This document shows, piece after piece, positions 17,342 to 28,995 of a DNA stretch of 64,000 bases; the stretch's first letter is position 1; each line of letters begins with the position of its first letter. Made by a program: the position numbers and the translations under genes. The notes beneath the pieces are model-generated. The model had not been told where the DNA came from. It searched no databases and saw nothing but the letters and a program-made list of their open reading frames with translations. Source of the stretch: Pseudomonas capsici (GTDB lineage: Bacteria > Pseudomonadota > Gammaproteobacteria > Pseudomonadales > Pseudomonadaceae); NCBI RefSeq assembly GCF_017165765.1, contig NZ_JAFGZD010000005.1:310001-374000 (forward strand), read 5' to 3'.

Positions 17342-18145
17342 TCAGGCCGCATGGTTTCTGGTGGGCGGCCGTGGCTCGAATTTAGGGGAATGCAGACCCA
17401 ACTGCATGGCCTGGTGGACCAGTCCCATGATGTCTTCATGGGCAAGGTCGAACAGGCGCTTGAGGTCGGGCAATACGAAATACACCGGTTGCAGGATATC
17501 GATGCGATAAGGCGTACGCATCGCTTCCAGTGGATCGAAAACCTGATGTTCCGGTGCCGGGGACAGGCTGTAAACCGCCTCCCTGGGCGAAGAGAGAATG
17601 CCGCCGCCATAGATCCGGCGACCCTGGGCGGTATCCACCAGACCGAACTCGATGGTCATCCAGTACAGCCGCGCCAGATACACGCGCTGTTCCTTGCTCG
17701 CACTCAGGCCCAGTTTGCCATAGGTGTGAGTGAATTCGGCAAACCAGGGATTGGTCAGTAGCGGGCAGTGGCCGAATATCTCGTGGAAGATGTCGGGCTC
17801 TTGCAGATAGTCGAGTTCTTCCGGGGTGCGGATGAAGGTCGCCACCGGAAAGCGTTTGCTGGCCAGCAGCTCGAAGAAGGTCTGGAAGGGAATCAAGGCC
17901 GGAACCCGCTCGACCTGCCAGCCGGTTGTTGCGCCCAGCACCTTGTTGATCTCGCCCAGTTGCGGAATCCGGTCGTGGGGCAGGTTCAGCTGTGCGATAC
18001 CGTCCAGATATTCCTGGCAGGCACGGTTCTCGATCACCTTCATCTGACGGGTGACCAGGGTATTCCAGACTGCGTGTTCGGCAGATGGATAATCGATGAA
18101 GCCGCTGGCGTCGGGGTCACGGGCCACATACTGCGTCTGGCTCAT
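17342..18145 (-). CDS. phhA: Phenylalanine-4-hydroxylase
   Basis: A 267-residue bacterial phenylalanine hydroxylase, which converts Phe to Tyr with O2 and tetrahydropterin and non-haem iron. Visible hallmarks are [20 protein letters not shown] (the two iron His ligands), a downstream iron-ligand Glu in [10 protein letters not shown], and the bacterial monodomain length without an N-terminal ACT domain. GAGG six bases before ATG 18145 supports the start. It is first in an operon with phhB. No phhR regulator or phhC is in the window; the 112-bp upstream gap separates it from the stop of the large toxin-like gene and holds AT-rich repeats of AATTGTT at about 18158. Confidence 0.96.
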   Translation of the reverse strand: MSQTQYVARDPDASGFIDYPSAEHAVWNTLVTRQMKVIENRACQEYLDGIAQLNLPHDRIPQLGEINKVLGATTGWQVERVPALIPFQTFFELLASKRFPVATFIRTPEELDYLQEPDIFHEIFGHCPLLTNPWFAEFTHTYGKLGLSASKEQRVYLARLYWMTIEFGLVDTAQGRRIYGGGILSSPREAVYSLSPAPEHQVFDPLEAMRTPYRIDILQPVYFVLPDLKRLFDLAHEDIMGLVHQAMQLGLHSPKFEPRPPTRNHAA

Positions 18146-18257
18146 GCATACCTCTTCAATTGTTGTAATTGTTTCTGAAGATTAGCCTGATAACCGAAAC
18201 CTCGACGCGCTGAGATGCGACTATTACTTTTCAAAAAGGGTTGTCGCCTCTTTCGGG

Positions 18258-21200
18258 TTACGGGTAATCGAGCATGTAAGTGACCGAAAATTCTGCCATG
18301 GGATAGTCCAGTCTCAGGCGCGGCAGTACAAAGCCGCCACAGGAACCGCAGGTGTCCATGAGCGTAAAGAAGTGAATGCGCATGGCGTTGTCATGCTTCA
18401 GTTCATCGTTCATGACAGTAGCGATCAGGCGTTCGGAGTCCAGTTGACGATCATGCTGCCTGACAACGAGGGTGTTTTCCCGGCGTAGTGTGGGCAGGCT
18501 GGTGTATTTCGGATCCGGCGCGCGCGTCTGCATCACGGCTCGGGCATCGATGTAAGTGACGTCTCCAATGGTTTTTCGAGGCTCATCGATCTTCAGGTGT
18601 ATTTTTTTCGCGCGTTTCCCGCCTGCCAGGGCATAGATGACCATGCGTTGGCCCGAAGGGGTTTCGATGGCGGCATAGGCCAGATTCGACAGGTTGATGT
18701 GTCGCGAAATTTCGTTTGCCGAGGCGAACTGTGCAATCGTATCCAGGCTGAGGGCTGATGAACTCAGAGTCCTGTTGCGCGCCGGCAAGAGATTGTTGAG
18801 CACTTCGCAGATGGAGGCCTGGCGTGCTTCGGGCTGCAGGGTGATTTTCTTGAAGTCGGGGATCAGGTTTCTGGCCATCTCCACGTATTGCTCCTGTTCG
18901 GCTGCGCCGCTGAGTATCAGGACGGCCTCTTCCTCCAGCTCGGTGCATAAGCGGCGACGCTGATAGCGCTGAAGGTACTGCGCATAGGAAATATCACCGT
19001 AACGACGGCCTGTGTGTTGCTGCATGTCGAACAGCAGTTTGGCGACATTGTCGATATCCTGTTTGGCATGAAAACGATTGGCCAGGAAGTGCAAGTGTTC
19101 CGACGGTATCAGATAGGTCTTGATAACGGCGGGATCGGTGACTCTGGTGAATAGAATGGTATCGCCCTGTCCCAGGGGAGCCCGGTAAAAGACCCCATGG
19201 TCGGGTTCGATCATGATGTCGTCCCCGACTTTGACACCCCGCAGCACTCTGCTGTCTTCAATGCCTTCGGCTATCTGTTTGAATTCAATGGTCGGGAACA
19301 GCTTGTCTATCCAGCTTATGAAGTCGTTCGAGGCATTTTCGGGCAGGGGATGCCTTGCCAGCAGGGTGCCTGTGATCTGCTCCAGATAAACGGGTTTGTC
19401 CGGCAGGTTGAGTGCGGCTTTTTCTTCGGGGCTCAATACACAGAGTTTCTTGCCAATCACTTGCTCGGGCTTTCGTCCCTTGGCCGGTGCGATATTGTCG
19501 ATCCACTTCTGAAAGTGCCCCTCCATGACCATGACAGGAAGCGGTTGAGGCGCGCGGCCGGGAAGTTCGACGAGTATTTCGACGGGGCGGTATTCGCGCA
19601 GAGTGAAAGCCACAGCGGCCTGTTGCTGTCTGCTTGAGCCGGCGTTCAGATTGACTTCCGGCGGTTTGGTCTTGAGGGTCAGAGGGGCTGTGCAGACTTG
19701 AAAAAGGTCGCGTTTAGGTCGGCAGTTGCGAGGCGATTCAGTCAGTTGTTGGGTGCGGTAATCGGAGGTATCCAGGTCGAGTCGACGGATGAAAGGTGTG
19801 TCTTGTGAGGTGTCCAGACGATAGATGACATTGTCGATGCGGATGTCGACAAGTCCCTGCTCTCTATACAGGATGTGAACTTCACAGTCGGCAGCGACCC
19901 GGATGCCGTAAGCGTCATCGGCGGTACGCTGGACCGGCGCGCAACCGGGGTATTGCCCTGACACGATGGTTTCACGCATGGACAGGTAAACCGGCTCGCC
20001 TGCCGGATCATGAGGCGATGGAAAGCGGACCAGCCTGGGGCCATAGGTTTTGCCTGTGTGCAGGTCGACCTGTCGGTAATCGGCATTCTGAGGCGTGCCT
20101 GTGTTGCGGATTGCAACATGGCTGACCCCGTCGACCTGTGTAAGCTTGTCCATGGGCGTGGTCGGTTGCCAGATGGCAGGCTGTGGCGGCGAACGCAGTA
20201 TTGCGCAGCGATAGGCCGGGATCGAAGCCCTCGCATTGGCGAATCGCCTGGCTATTTCTTTCAGTTCCCTGGCTGAATGATCGATACCTTGCATGAGCAG
20301 CCGGTAGGTCATGATCGGCATCACGGGGTGGTTCTTGCCCACGGTATTGATGGTCTTGAGCGTGCTCTTCACTGTTCGGCTGGCAGCGGCCAGCGGACGA
20401 CCCAATTCCGGAATGACATCCAGCAGGCAACTGGCGGCGTCGGCGCCATCGCGGACGTCAAAGCATCCCACGAAAGGGACGATATTCTTGATGTTCTGCC
20501 AAATCGCTTCGAAGGGCGCCTCCGCGCGTTTCTTGCGGCGACTTTCGGCGACTGTCAGGCTCATGCAGTTTTCACGAAGCCTGTCATGATGAAACAGAAA
20601 AATGTCGTGGGTCATGCAATGAACGATGCGTTCTTCGACGGTATTGCCTTGTACGGTTTCCAGATGAGCGATAGTGGGGAAGTCGGCCTGATAAGGGATG
20701 CCATGGTTGTAAGACGAATACTCCAGGCGGGCGACCGAAAACATGACTGAGTTGACCAGGTTCGGGCTGGCCAGGTTCGCGGCGTCCTTCGGGCTCAGGC
20801 GGTAACGCAGGAAACTGTTTACCAGGGGAAACACTTCATAGATAAAGTGTTCGTCCTGATAGTGGGCATGAATGACGCAACCCAGATTGCCCCGACGCAG
20901 TCGCCAATCACTTTCCCGGTACAGATGTGGCTCGTCGGAGCCGATATATTCTTTCCAGTTGGCGGCATAAAGCGCCATTTTCCCTTCTAACAGCCGCTTT
21001 TTGTCCAGGGCGGGCAGGTCATGCAGAAACATCCTGGTAGCACGCTTCAGGATCGCTTCGGCTTCCTTCAGGTAATGGTCAAAGTCGGCATGAAACTGGC
21101 GGGTGGCATCCGGTAGCGACTTGTCGGCCAGTCTGGCATGGCGGTAGTGAGTGCCATTGTCGAGATAGGACTCAAGCTCCGAGTAAGCGATCCGGATCAA

Positions 21201-22742
21201 CTGGCCCTGGACCTGCGCACCGGGATCGATACCCGCAGCCATGAGGTTGCGTTGGGCACCATAGACCCGATTGGGGACCAGTTGCAGCAGATTTCTGTCG
21301 CATAACAGAGTGAACGCACGCGTGGCCGTGTAGATGTCATTGATTGTGTAGTGTCTTTTCGCGGGGACAATCTCTGCATCGTCGGCCCATGCGAGGATGG
21401 CATCATTGAGCAGGCTGACGATTCCGTTTTTTTCCTCCTGGGTCTGTGCGGCCCTGGTCCGCTGCATCGGCAGGGCTTCCAGCTCTCCGAAGCTCAGTGC
21501 CCTGGCGGGATCGCACAAGGCCAGCCCGTGACGCAGGTTGACCCAGCGAGGGGTGGCCTGATAGCTGAAGTCTGCGGGAACGTCTGTCAGCAGAAGCTCT
21601 GGCGCGAAACGTCGCAGCAGCAGTTCATTGGCGAGCTGAGCGTCTGCCAGGGCGCATTTCAAGGTATCACGTGTGTCGTTATCCAGATCGATACGGATTT
21701 CGGCGAATGAAAGGTCTTCATTGCCTTTGTAGAACAGGTAGTAATTGAGAATGAAATTCACACGTCGCTCTTGAGGCGGGTAGAACACATCCATCAAGGC
21801 TTCCAGAAGCAGGCGCTGGCAGGGGGAGGTCACGGTCTCCGGCGTGTCGGTGGATGGAGTCCATTCCAATGCTTCTGCCATGCGTGCAGCAAGCGTCTTG
21901 AACGCACGGCTGCTCGTCAAGGCGCTCAAGGCGGCTCCGGGAGGACGGTCCAGTATCACGCCGCGCACCAGATCTTTTGTGTGTCGTAGCGATGCCGGCG
22001 CATTTCGGACAAGGATTTCATTGGGCGTCAATGTCCTGAAATACCCTGAATCCAGGTGCATCACATCCAGATGCAGATGCCTGACCAGTTTCTCGAACAA
22101 TGTGCTGCCCGGTTGTTCTGCCAGCAGTTTTGCCAAGGGTTTCCCGAGGTCTTGATCGTTTGACAGCATCATCAAGGGCGGTAGTGGAAAGAGCTGTTCC
22201 GGACGCCCGGGCATAGGCGCCTTTTTCAGCTCGCTATAGAGAAGGAATCCGGCGATCCAGAAAGACTGTTCCCGAAAGGCACAGGCACCGCTGCTCCACA
22301 ATTCTCCTGCGAACGAAAAAATGGCGTGGCCGGGTTCGAGTGTCGAGATGTCGGGTAATTGGCCGGGATGCCTGCTCTCGAAGTCATCCAGCACAATCCT
22401 GCACATTCGCTTGAAGAACGCGAGGCGTCCGCTGAGAGATACAGGGTGTTTTTCATCGCCGTCGTACAACATGCCGGAAACACGCTTTTCCACCTCGGGC
22501 GCTGCAACGCGCTGTTCGATGTGCTCAAGGTAATCCGGGTCGAAGTCGATTTTTCTGATCCTGTCACTGGCCTGAATGCCCAGAAACGTCCTGAAAAGGT
22601 CGACCAGCGATTCTGTCGGCGAATAGACCGTGCCGGTGAATTCGTTGGGGGTGAGAAGGTGCTGAAGCGTGAGGTTATTGATGAGAGAAATCTGGCCGGG
22701 GTTGTCGACCTTTATGCCTGGATCATCGTTCATGTACTTCAT
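18258..22742 (-). CDS. Large putative toxin with C-terminal deaminase-like domain (DUF6543-like body)
   Basis: A 1494-residue soluble protein without signal peptide or membrane segments. The body resembles the very large Pseudomonas proteins annotated with DUF6543/dermonecrotic-toxin domains; I recognise the style (long helical N-terminal half, beta-rich second half from about residue 950) rather than a specific homologue. The last ~130 residues look like a toxin-type cytidine deaminase fold: paired strands (LAYAAIETPSGQRMVIYAL), then YIDARAV, RQLDSERLIATVM (DSE near residue 1435-1437 in the position of the H/CxE zinc motif) and DTCGSCGGFVLPRLRLDYPM (CxxC at 1465/1468), followed by a strand to the C-terminus. 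Starts at 22742 and 22733 are equivalent. No immunity-like gene is adjacent. Delivery route unknown. Confidence 0.7.
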   Translation of the reverse strand: MKYMNDDPGIKVDNPGQISLINNLTLQHLLTPNEFTGTVYSPTESLVDLFRTFLGIQASDRIRKIDFDPDYLEHIEQRVAAPEVEKRVSGMLYDGDEKHPVSLSGRLAFFKRMCRIVLDDFESRHPGQLPDISTLEPGHAIFSFAGELWSSGACAFREQSFWIAGFLLYSELKKAPMPGRPEQLFPLPPLMMLSNDQDLGKPLAKLLAEQPGSTLFEKLVRHLHLDVMHLDSGYFRTLTPNEILVRNAPASLRHTKDLVRGVILDRPPGAALSALTSSRAFKTLAARMAEALEWTPSTDTPETVTSPCQRLLLEALMDVFYPPQERRVNFILNYYLFYKGNEDLSFAEIRIDLDNDTRDTLKCALADAQLANELLLRRFAPELLLTDVPADFSYQATPRWVNLRHGLALCDPARALSFGELEALPMQRTRAAQTQEEKNGIVSLLNDAILAWADDAEIVPAKRHYTINDIYTATRAFTLLCDRNLLQLVPNRVYGAQRNLMAAGIDPGAQVQGQLIRIAYSELESYLDNGTHYRHARLADKSLPDATRQFHADFDHYLKEAEAILKRATRMFLHDLPALDKKRLLEGKMALYAANWKEYIGSDEPHLYRESDWRLRRGNLGCVIHAHYQDEHFIYEVFPLVNSFLRYRLSPKDAANLASPNLVNSVMFSVARLEYSSYNHGIPYQADFPTIAHLETVQGNTVEERIVHCMTHDIFLFHHDRLRENCMSLTVAESRRKKRAEAPFEAIWQNIKNIVPFVGCFDVRDGADAASCLLDVIPELGRPLAAASRTVKSTLKTINTVGKNHPVMPIMTYRLLMQGIDHSARELKEIARRFANARASIPAYRCAILRSPPQPAIWQPTTPMDKLTQVDGVSHVAIRNTGTPQNADYRQVDLHTGKTYGPRLVRFPSPHDPAGEPVYLSMRETIVSGQYPGCAPVQRTADDAYGIRVAADCEVHILYREQGLVDIRIDNVIYRLDTSQDTPFIRRLDLDTSDYRTQQLTESPRNCRPKRDLFQVCTAPLTLKTKPPEVNLNAGSSRQQQAAVAFTLREYRPVEILVELPGRAPQPLPVMVMEGHFQKWIDNIAPAKGRKPEQVIGKKLCVLSPEEKAALNLPDKPVYLEQITGTLLARHPLPENASNDFISWIDKLFPTIEFKQIAEGIEDSRVLRGVKVGDDIMIEPDHGVFYRAPLGQGDTILFTRVTDPAVIKTYLIPSEHLHFLANRFHAKQDIDNVAKLLFDMQQHTGRRYGDISYAQYLQRYQRRRLCTELEEEAVLILSGAAEQEQYVEMARNLIPDFKKITLQPEARQASICEVLNNLLPARNRTLSSSALSLDTIAQFASANEISRHINLSNLAYAAIETPSGQRMVIYALAGGKRAKKIHLKIDEPRKTIGDVTYIDARAVMQTRAPDPKYTSLPTLRRENTLVVRQHDRQLDSERLIATVMNDELKHDNAMRIHFFTLMDTCGSCGGFVLPRLRLDYPMAEFSVTYMLDYP

Positions 22743-22831
22743 CCATGAATATCAAGTGAACATGAGGGAATGCTCGGAAAAAGAGCAAACTTTCAAGGTG
22801 ACATATTCAGGAAGAAGGCTTCAGTCAGGTA

Positions 22832-22848
22832 ATGCACTTGTAGTGCAT
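22832..22848. promoter_or_regulatory. Inverted repeat upstream of the toxin-like gene
   Basis: ATGCACT-TGT-AGTGCAT is a perfect 7-bp dyad 90 bp upstream of the toxin-like gene. Its position suggests an operator. The rest of the 367-bp gap to acs (22743-23109) holds no credible gene; it contains a direct repeat of GGGCGGCCC near 23005-23030 and must carry the acs promoter. No canonical Hrp box (GGAACC-N15/16-CCACNNA) facing the toxin gene was found by eye. Confidence 0.4.
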
Positions 22849-23109
22849 GTCAGATAGAGCGGCATGATTGAATATCGGCTTTCGGGGCGCGCAGTTCCTG
22901 CCGAGTGCCTGGGCCTGTCAGGCGGTATGCATGAAGGTTTTCGATAATGGTCTTTCGCAATGGTAACAATCGTGACGGTGTGCTTTTCTTTCGATGGGCG
23001 GCCCCTTGTCTGCGGGCGGCCCGGTAAGACCATCGTCGAATGGCCCAACAGGATGTGGCGGGATACAACAGAGTCATAAAACAACAACTATTCCACCGAG
23101 GTATCCAAG

Positions 23110-25065
<1,956 letters not shown>

Positions 25066-25080
25066 CCCTTTGAGTCATGA

Positions 25081-25109
25081 AAACGCCCCGTCCGGTACGG
25101 GGCGTTTTC
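25081..25109 (+). terminator. Rho-independent terminator after acs
   Basis: AAAACGCCCCGT and ACGGGGCGTTTT form a 12-bp stem with a 5-nt loop ending in a T-run, directly after the acs stop. Symmetric A/T flanks allow it to work in both directions. Confidence 0.9.
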
Positions 25110-25433
25110 ATATCTGCTTTCTGAGTCGGGCGCTCTGCCGGGCTGCTGTGCACGCATTTCAAAAGAGATATATATCGATGTGTTACCCGTTCACCCAAGC
25201 CGTGCAGAGGTGTGCTTCTTTGTAGGACGAACTTATGGATGTTTGTAGGAATACGGTGCATTTCCCGGCGCTTTGTCAGCGGGATGCAATGCTGGACTTG
25301 CCGTATCAGAAGGCTTTGCCAATAATGGGCGCACTTCTTGCTGTATTAACTGCTTTTCTTGATTTTTCGGAATCATGAAGTTTTTGGTAAGTCAATGGGG
25401 TGTTGCGGTTTTCTCGATGCATCTGTAACTAGT

Positions 25434-25449
25434 TGTCGCTTTGAAGAAA
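25434..25449 (+). promoter_or_regulatory. ArgR-like half-site upstream of aotJ
   Basis: TGTCGC-N8-AA matches the half-site consensus known for the AraC-type ArgR of P. aeruginosa, 165 bp before the aotJ start. A degenerate upstream partner (TCTCGA near 25412) is possible. The rest of the 504-bp gap 25110-25613 contains no gene I can support; it should hold the aot operon promoter. Confidence 0.5.
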
Positions 25450-25613
25450 TATCGACTTCGTACCTGCCGCTAAAATGCCCCTCACTTGTCAGGGGTCCTC
25501 TGACCGGAATTCGGTATCAGTTGTCTGGCGTCGCTCTCTCCGGATTGTTCTTTTGCATCTTGGGCTACCGCTCACTTTGCCATTTGTCGTGTTTCATCGA
25601 TGGAGTCCTGTAA

Positions 25614-26390
25614 ATGAAAAAGCTCATGCTTCTTGGCGCGCTGGCGTTGTCTGTGCTTGCCCAGCCGGTTTTCGCCGATGAAAAACCGCTCAAGATCGGT
25701 ATCGAAGCCGCTTACCCTCCGTTCGCTTCCAAAGCACCGGATGGCAGCATCGTGGGCTTCGACTACGACATCGGTAATGCCCTGTGTGAAGAAATGAAGG
25801 TCAAGTGCACCTGGGTCGAGCAGGAGTTCGACGGTCTGATTCCGGCGCTCAAGGTCCGCAAGATCGACGCTATCCTGTCGTCGATGTCCATTACGGACGA
25901 TCGCAAGAAGTCCGTGGACTTCACCGGCAAGTACTACAATTCCCCGGCTCGTCTGGTGATGAAGGAAGGCACTGCAGTCAGCGATGGCCTCGCTGAGCTC
26001 AAGGGCAAGAAGATCGGTGTGCAGCGTGGCTCGATCCACGAGCGTTTCGCTCGCGAAGTCCTTGCTCCGCTGGGTGTAGAGGTCACGCCTTACGGCTCCC
26101 AGAACGAAATCTACCTAGATATCACTGCAGGTCGTCTGGATGGCACCGTGGCTGACGCCACCCTGTTGCAAGACGGCTTCCTGAAAACCGACGCCGGCAA
26201 GGGCTATGCTTTCACCGGTCCGTCGTTCACCGATCCGAAGTACTTCGGTGAAGGCATCGGCATTGCGGTTCGCAAGGGCGACAAGGCCAATCTGGACCGC
26301 CTCAACGCCGCCATCGCCGCGATTCGCGCCAACGGCAAGTACAAGGCAATCCAGGACAAGTACTTCGATTTCGATATCTACGGCAAGTAA
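25614..26390 (+). CDS. aotJ: Arginine/ornithine ABC transporter, periplasmic binding protein
   Basis: A 258-residue type-II solute-binding protein with signal peptide [20 protein letters not shown] ending in an AxA-type site (VFA), then the amino-acid-binding pattern [49 protein letters not shown] and KKIGVQRGS, like HisJ/ArgT. It captures arginine or ornithine in the periplasm and hands it to AotQM. First gene of the aotJQMOP operon; a hairpin with a T-run in the 84-bp gap before aotQ should leave aotJ as the most abundant transcript segment, as is common for binding proteins. Confidence 0.94.
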   Translation: MKKLMLLGALALSVLAQPVFADEKPLKIGIEAAYPPFASKAPDGSIVGFDYDIGNALCEEMKVKCTWVEQEFDGLIPALKVRKIDAILSSMSITDDRKKSVDFTGKYYNSPARLVMKEGTAVSDGLAELKGKKIGVQRGSIHERFAREVLAPLGVEVTPYGSQNEIYLDITAGRLDGTVADATLLQDGFLKTDAGKGYAFTGPSFTDPKYFGEGIGIAVRKGDKANLDRLNAAIAAIRANGKYKAIQDKYFDFDIYGK

Positions 26391-26410
26391 CGTCAGGTTC
26401 CTGATCTGGA

Positions 26411-26447
26411 TGGCGCAAACAGGGCAGCCTGGATTGCGCCATTTTTT
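26411..26447 (+). terminator. Intraoperonic attenuator hairpin between aotJ and aotQ
   Basis: TGGCGCAA (26411-26418) pairs with TTGCGCCA (26434-26441) around a 15-nt loop and is followed by six Ts. This has terminator form inside the operon, so it probably ends part of the transcripts after aotJ and protects the aotJ 3' end. Confidence 0.7.
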
Positions 26448-26474
26448 ATACCCACGCTTGAGGACCGCACAAAC

Positions 26475-27164
26475 ATGTTGAAAGGCTACGGGGCTGTAAT
26501 CCTCGAAGGTGCCGGGCTGACCTTGCAGTTGGCTCTGTCGTCGATGGCCCTGGCAATCGTTCTCGGTCTGATTGGTGTGGCACTGCGTCTTTCGCCGCTG
26601 CGCTGGCTGGCGTGGCTGGGCGATCTGTATTGCACGGTGATTCGCGGCATTCCCGATCTGGTGCTGATTCTCCTGATCTTCTACGGCGGGCAGGATCTGC
26701 TCAACCGTGTCGCGCCCATGCTGGGCTTCGACGACTACATCGACCTCAATCCCTTGCTGGCCGGTATCGGCACGCTGGGTTTCATCTTCGGTGCCTACCT
26801 TTCCGAAACCTTTCGCGGTGCCTTCATGGCCATTCCCAAAGGGCAGGCCGAGGCCGGCATGGCTTATGGCATGAGTCGCCTGAAGGTGTTTTTCCGGATA
26901 CTGGTGCCACAGATGATTCGTCTGGCGATCCCCGGTTTCACCAATAACTGGCTGGTACTTACCAAGGCGACAGCGCTGATTTCCGTGGTCGGCCTGCAAG
27001 ACATGATGTTCAAGGCCAAGCAGGCGGCAGATGCCACCCGCGAGCCTTTCACCTTCTTCCTGGCGGTTGCTGCGATGTATCTGGTGATTACCAGTGTCTC
27101 GCTGCTCGCCTTGCGTTATCTGGAAAAACGCTACTCCGTGGGCGTAAAGGCGGCTGACCTATGA
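26475..27164 (+). CDS. aotQ: Arginine/ornithine ABC transporter permease
   Basis: A 229-residue inner-membrane permease of the HisQ type with five or so membrane segments and the EAA-loop (IPKGQAEAGMAYGMSRLKVF) that docks to the ATPase. Early LTLQLALSSMALAIVLGLIG and the VIRGIPDLVLILLIFYGG segment are typical of polar amino-acid permeases. It forms a heterodimer with AotM. It overlaps aotM by four bases (ATGA), indicating translational coupling. GAGGA lies upstream of the ATG. Confidence 0.94.
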   Translation: MLKGYGAVILEGAGLTLQLALSSMALAIVLGLIGVALRLSPLRWLAWLGDLYCTVIRGIPDLVLILLIFYGGQDLLNRVAPMLGFDDYIDLNPLLAGIGTLGFIFGAYLSETFRGAFMAIPKGQAEAGMAYGMSRLKVFFRILVPQMIRLAIPGFTNNWLVLTKATALISVVGLQDMMFKAKQAADATREPFTFFLAVAAMYLVITSVSLLALRYLEKRYSVGVKAADL

Positions 27165-27859
27165 TTTTCGACTACAACGTCGTCTGGGAAAGCCTGCCGC
27201 TGTACTTCGGCGGCTTGCTGGTGACCCTGAAACTGCTCGGTATTTCCCTGGCGTTCGGTCTGCTGGCGGCATTGCCTCTGGGATTGATGCGGGTATCGAA
27301 GCGCCGCTGGGTCAATCTGCCTGCCTGGCTGTACACCTATGTAATTCGCGGCACGCCGATGCTGGTTCAACTGTTCCTGATCTACTACGGGCTGGCCCAG
27401 TTTGAAACGGTGCGCGAGAGCGCTCTGTGGCCATTGCTGTCCAGTGCCAGCTTTTGCGCCTGCCTGGCATTTGCGATCAATACCAGCGCCTACACGGCCG
27501 AGATCATTGCCGGCAGCCTCAAGGCAACACCGGCCGGCGAGATCGAAGCGGCCAGAGCCATGGGCATGTCGCCGCTCAAGATGTATCGCCGCATTCTGCT
27601 GCCTTCCGCGCTGCGCCGTGCGCTGCCGCAATACAGCAATGAAGTCATCATGATGCTGCAGACCACCAGTCTGGCGTCCATCGTGACCCTGATCGACATT
27701 ACCGGTGCGGCGCGCACGGTCAATGCCCAGTACTACCTGCCTTTCGAGGCTTACATAACCGCAGGCGTTTTCTATTTGTGCCTGACATTCATTCTGGTGC
27801 GGTTGTTCAAGCTGGCGGAGCGTCGCTGGTTGGGCTACCTGGCTCCGCGGAAGGTCTGA
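27161..27859 (+). CDS. aotM: Arginine/ornithine ABC transporter permease
   Basis: A 232-residue permease of the HisM type, paired with AotQ. It shows VTLKLLGISLAFGLLAALPL, YVIRGTPMLVQLFLIYYGLA and the EAA loop KATPAGEIEAARAMGMSPLK, all standard for polar amino-acid ABC permeases. Start overlaps the aotQ stop; the stop is one base before the aotO start. Same gene order as in P. aeruginosa. Confidence 0.94.
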   Translation: MIFDYNVVWESLPLYFGGLLVTLKLLGISLAFGLLAALPLGLMRVSKRRWVNLPAWLYTYVIRGTPMLVQLFLIYYGLAQFETVRESALWPLLSSASFCACLAFAINTSAYTAEIIAGSLKATPAGEIEAARAMGMSPLKMYRRILLPSALRRALPQYSNEVIMMLQTTSLASIVTLIDITGAARTVNAQYYLPFEAYITAGVFYLCLTFILVRLFKLAERRWLGYLAPRKV

Positions 27860-27860
27860 C

Positions 27861-28973
27861 ATGCAAAGAATCGATCATGTATTGCCGTGGGGAAGCCTCG
27901 GCACCGAGCGTCAACTGAGTGTTTTTCGTTTCGGCAGCGGCGAGCGCAAGGCCTATATCCAGGCCAGTCTGCACGCTGACGAGTTGCCGGGCATGCGCAC
28001 CGCCTGGGAGCTGAAAAAACGCCTGGGCCAGCTTGAAGAGCAGGGCACGCTCAAGGGTGTTATCGAGCTTGTGCCGGTAGCCAACCCTCTGGGCCTGGGC
28101 CAATTGCTGCAAGGCGCCCACCAGGGGCGTTTCGAGTTCGGCAGCGGCAAGAACTTCAACCGCGACTTCACCGAGTTGAGCGAGCCGGTCGCCGAGTTGC
28201 TGGAAGGGCAACTGGGCGACGATCCGCGCGCCAATATTCAATTGATTCGTCAGGCCATGACGGCGGCACTCGAGCGCCTGCCTGCTCCACAAGGCGAACT
28301 GCAGGCCATGCAACGCCTGCTGCTCGGTCACGCCTGTGTCGCCGATGTCGTGCTTGATCTGCACTGCGATGCCGACGCGGCCCTGCACATGTATGCCTTG
28401 CCGCAACACTGGCCGCAGTGGCGTTCGCTGTCGGCGCATCTGGATATCAAGGTCGCACTGCTGGCTGAAGACTCCGGTGGCAGTTCCTTTGACGAGGCCT
28501 GCTCGCTGCCTTGGCTGCGTCTGTCGCGGATTTTCCCCGAGGCGCAGATTCCCCTGGCCTGTCTGGCCACGACCATCGAGCTGGGCGGTCAGGCCGATAC
28601 CGGCAAGGCTGAAGCCGAGGCGCATGCCGAAGGCATCCTGGCGTTCCTGGCCGAGCAGGGCTTTATCAATGGCGACTGGCCAACGCCTGAACGTGAGGCC
28701 TGCGAAGGCATGCCGTTCGAAGGCACCGAATTGCTGTATGCACCTCATCCCGGCGTGGTGACTTTCCTGCGCGCTGCCGGTAGCTGGGTCGAAGTCGGCG
28801 ATCCGCTGTTCGAAGTCATCGATCCGTTGTCCGATCGGGTCAGCACCATCTGTGCGAATACTGCCGGTGTGTTATTCGCCATCGAGCGGCTTCGCTATGC
28901 TCAACCGGGTTTCTGGCTGGCCAAAGTGGCGGGGCGCACCGCGCTGCGTCATGGGCGTCTGCTCAGTGACTGA
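27861..28973 (+). CDS. aotO: Succinylglutamate desuccinylase/aspartoacylase family protein
   Basis: A 370-residue zinc carboxypeptidase-like protein. Zinc-site pattern: ASLHADELPGM (His and Glu ligands, near residues 35-45) and VVLDLHCDADAALHMY (third His, near 165), followed by ALxxELGGQAD-type segment. Family members cleave N-acyl amino acids. In P. aeruginosa the homologue (AotO) lies in the aot operon but is reported not to be needed for uptake; its substrate is unsettled, so a role in arginine-derived acyl amino acids is inference. It sits one base after aotM and 22 bp before aotP. Confidence 0.88.
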   Translation: MQRIDHVLPWGSLGTERQLSVFRFGSGERKAYIQASLHADELPGMRTAWELKKRLGQLEEQGTLKGVIELVPVANPLGLGQLLQGAHQGRFEFGSGKNFNRDFTELSEPVAELLEGQLGDDPRANIQLIRQAMTAALERLPAPQGELQAMQRLLLGHACVADVVLDLHCDADAALHMYALPQHWPQWRSLSAHLDIKVALLAEDSGGSSFDEACSLPWLRLSRIFPEAQIPLACLATTIELGGQADTGKAEAEAHAEGILAFLAEQGFINGDWPTPEREACEGMPFEGTELLYAPHPGVVTFLRAAGSWVEVGDPLFEVIDPLSDRVSTICANTAGVLFAIERLRYAQPGFWLAKVAGRTALRHGRLLSD

Positions 28974-28995
28974 CCGTCTTGCGAGAATCGAAAGC

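Noticed and set aside
18258..22742. The toxin-like protein as a type III effector with an Hrp box
   Set aside because: No GGAACC-N15/16-CCACNNA was found facing the gene in the 367-bp upstream gap; a GGAACT near 22891-22896 lacks the second half.
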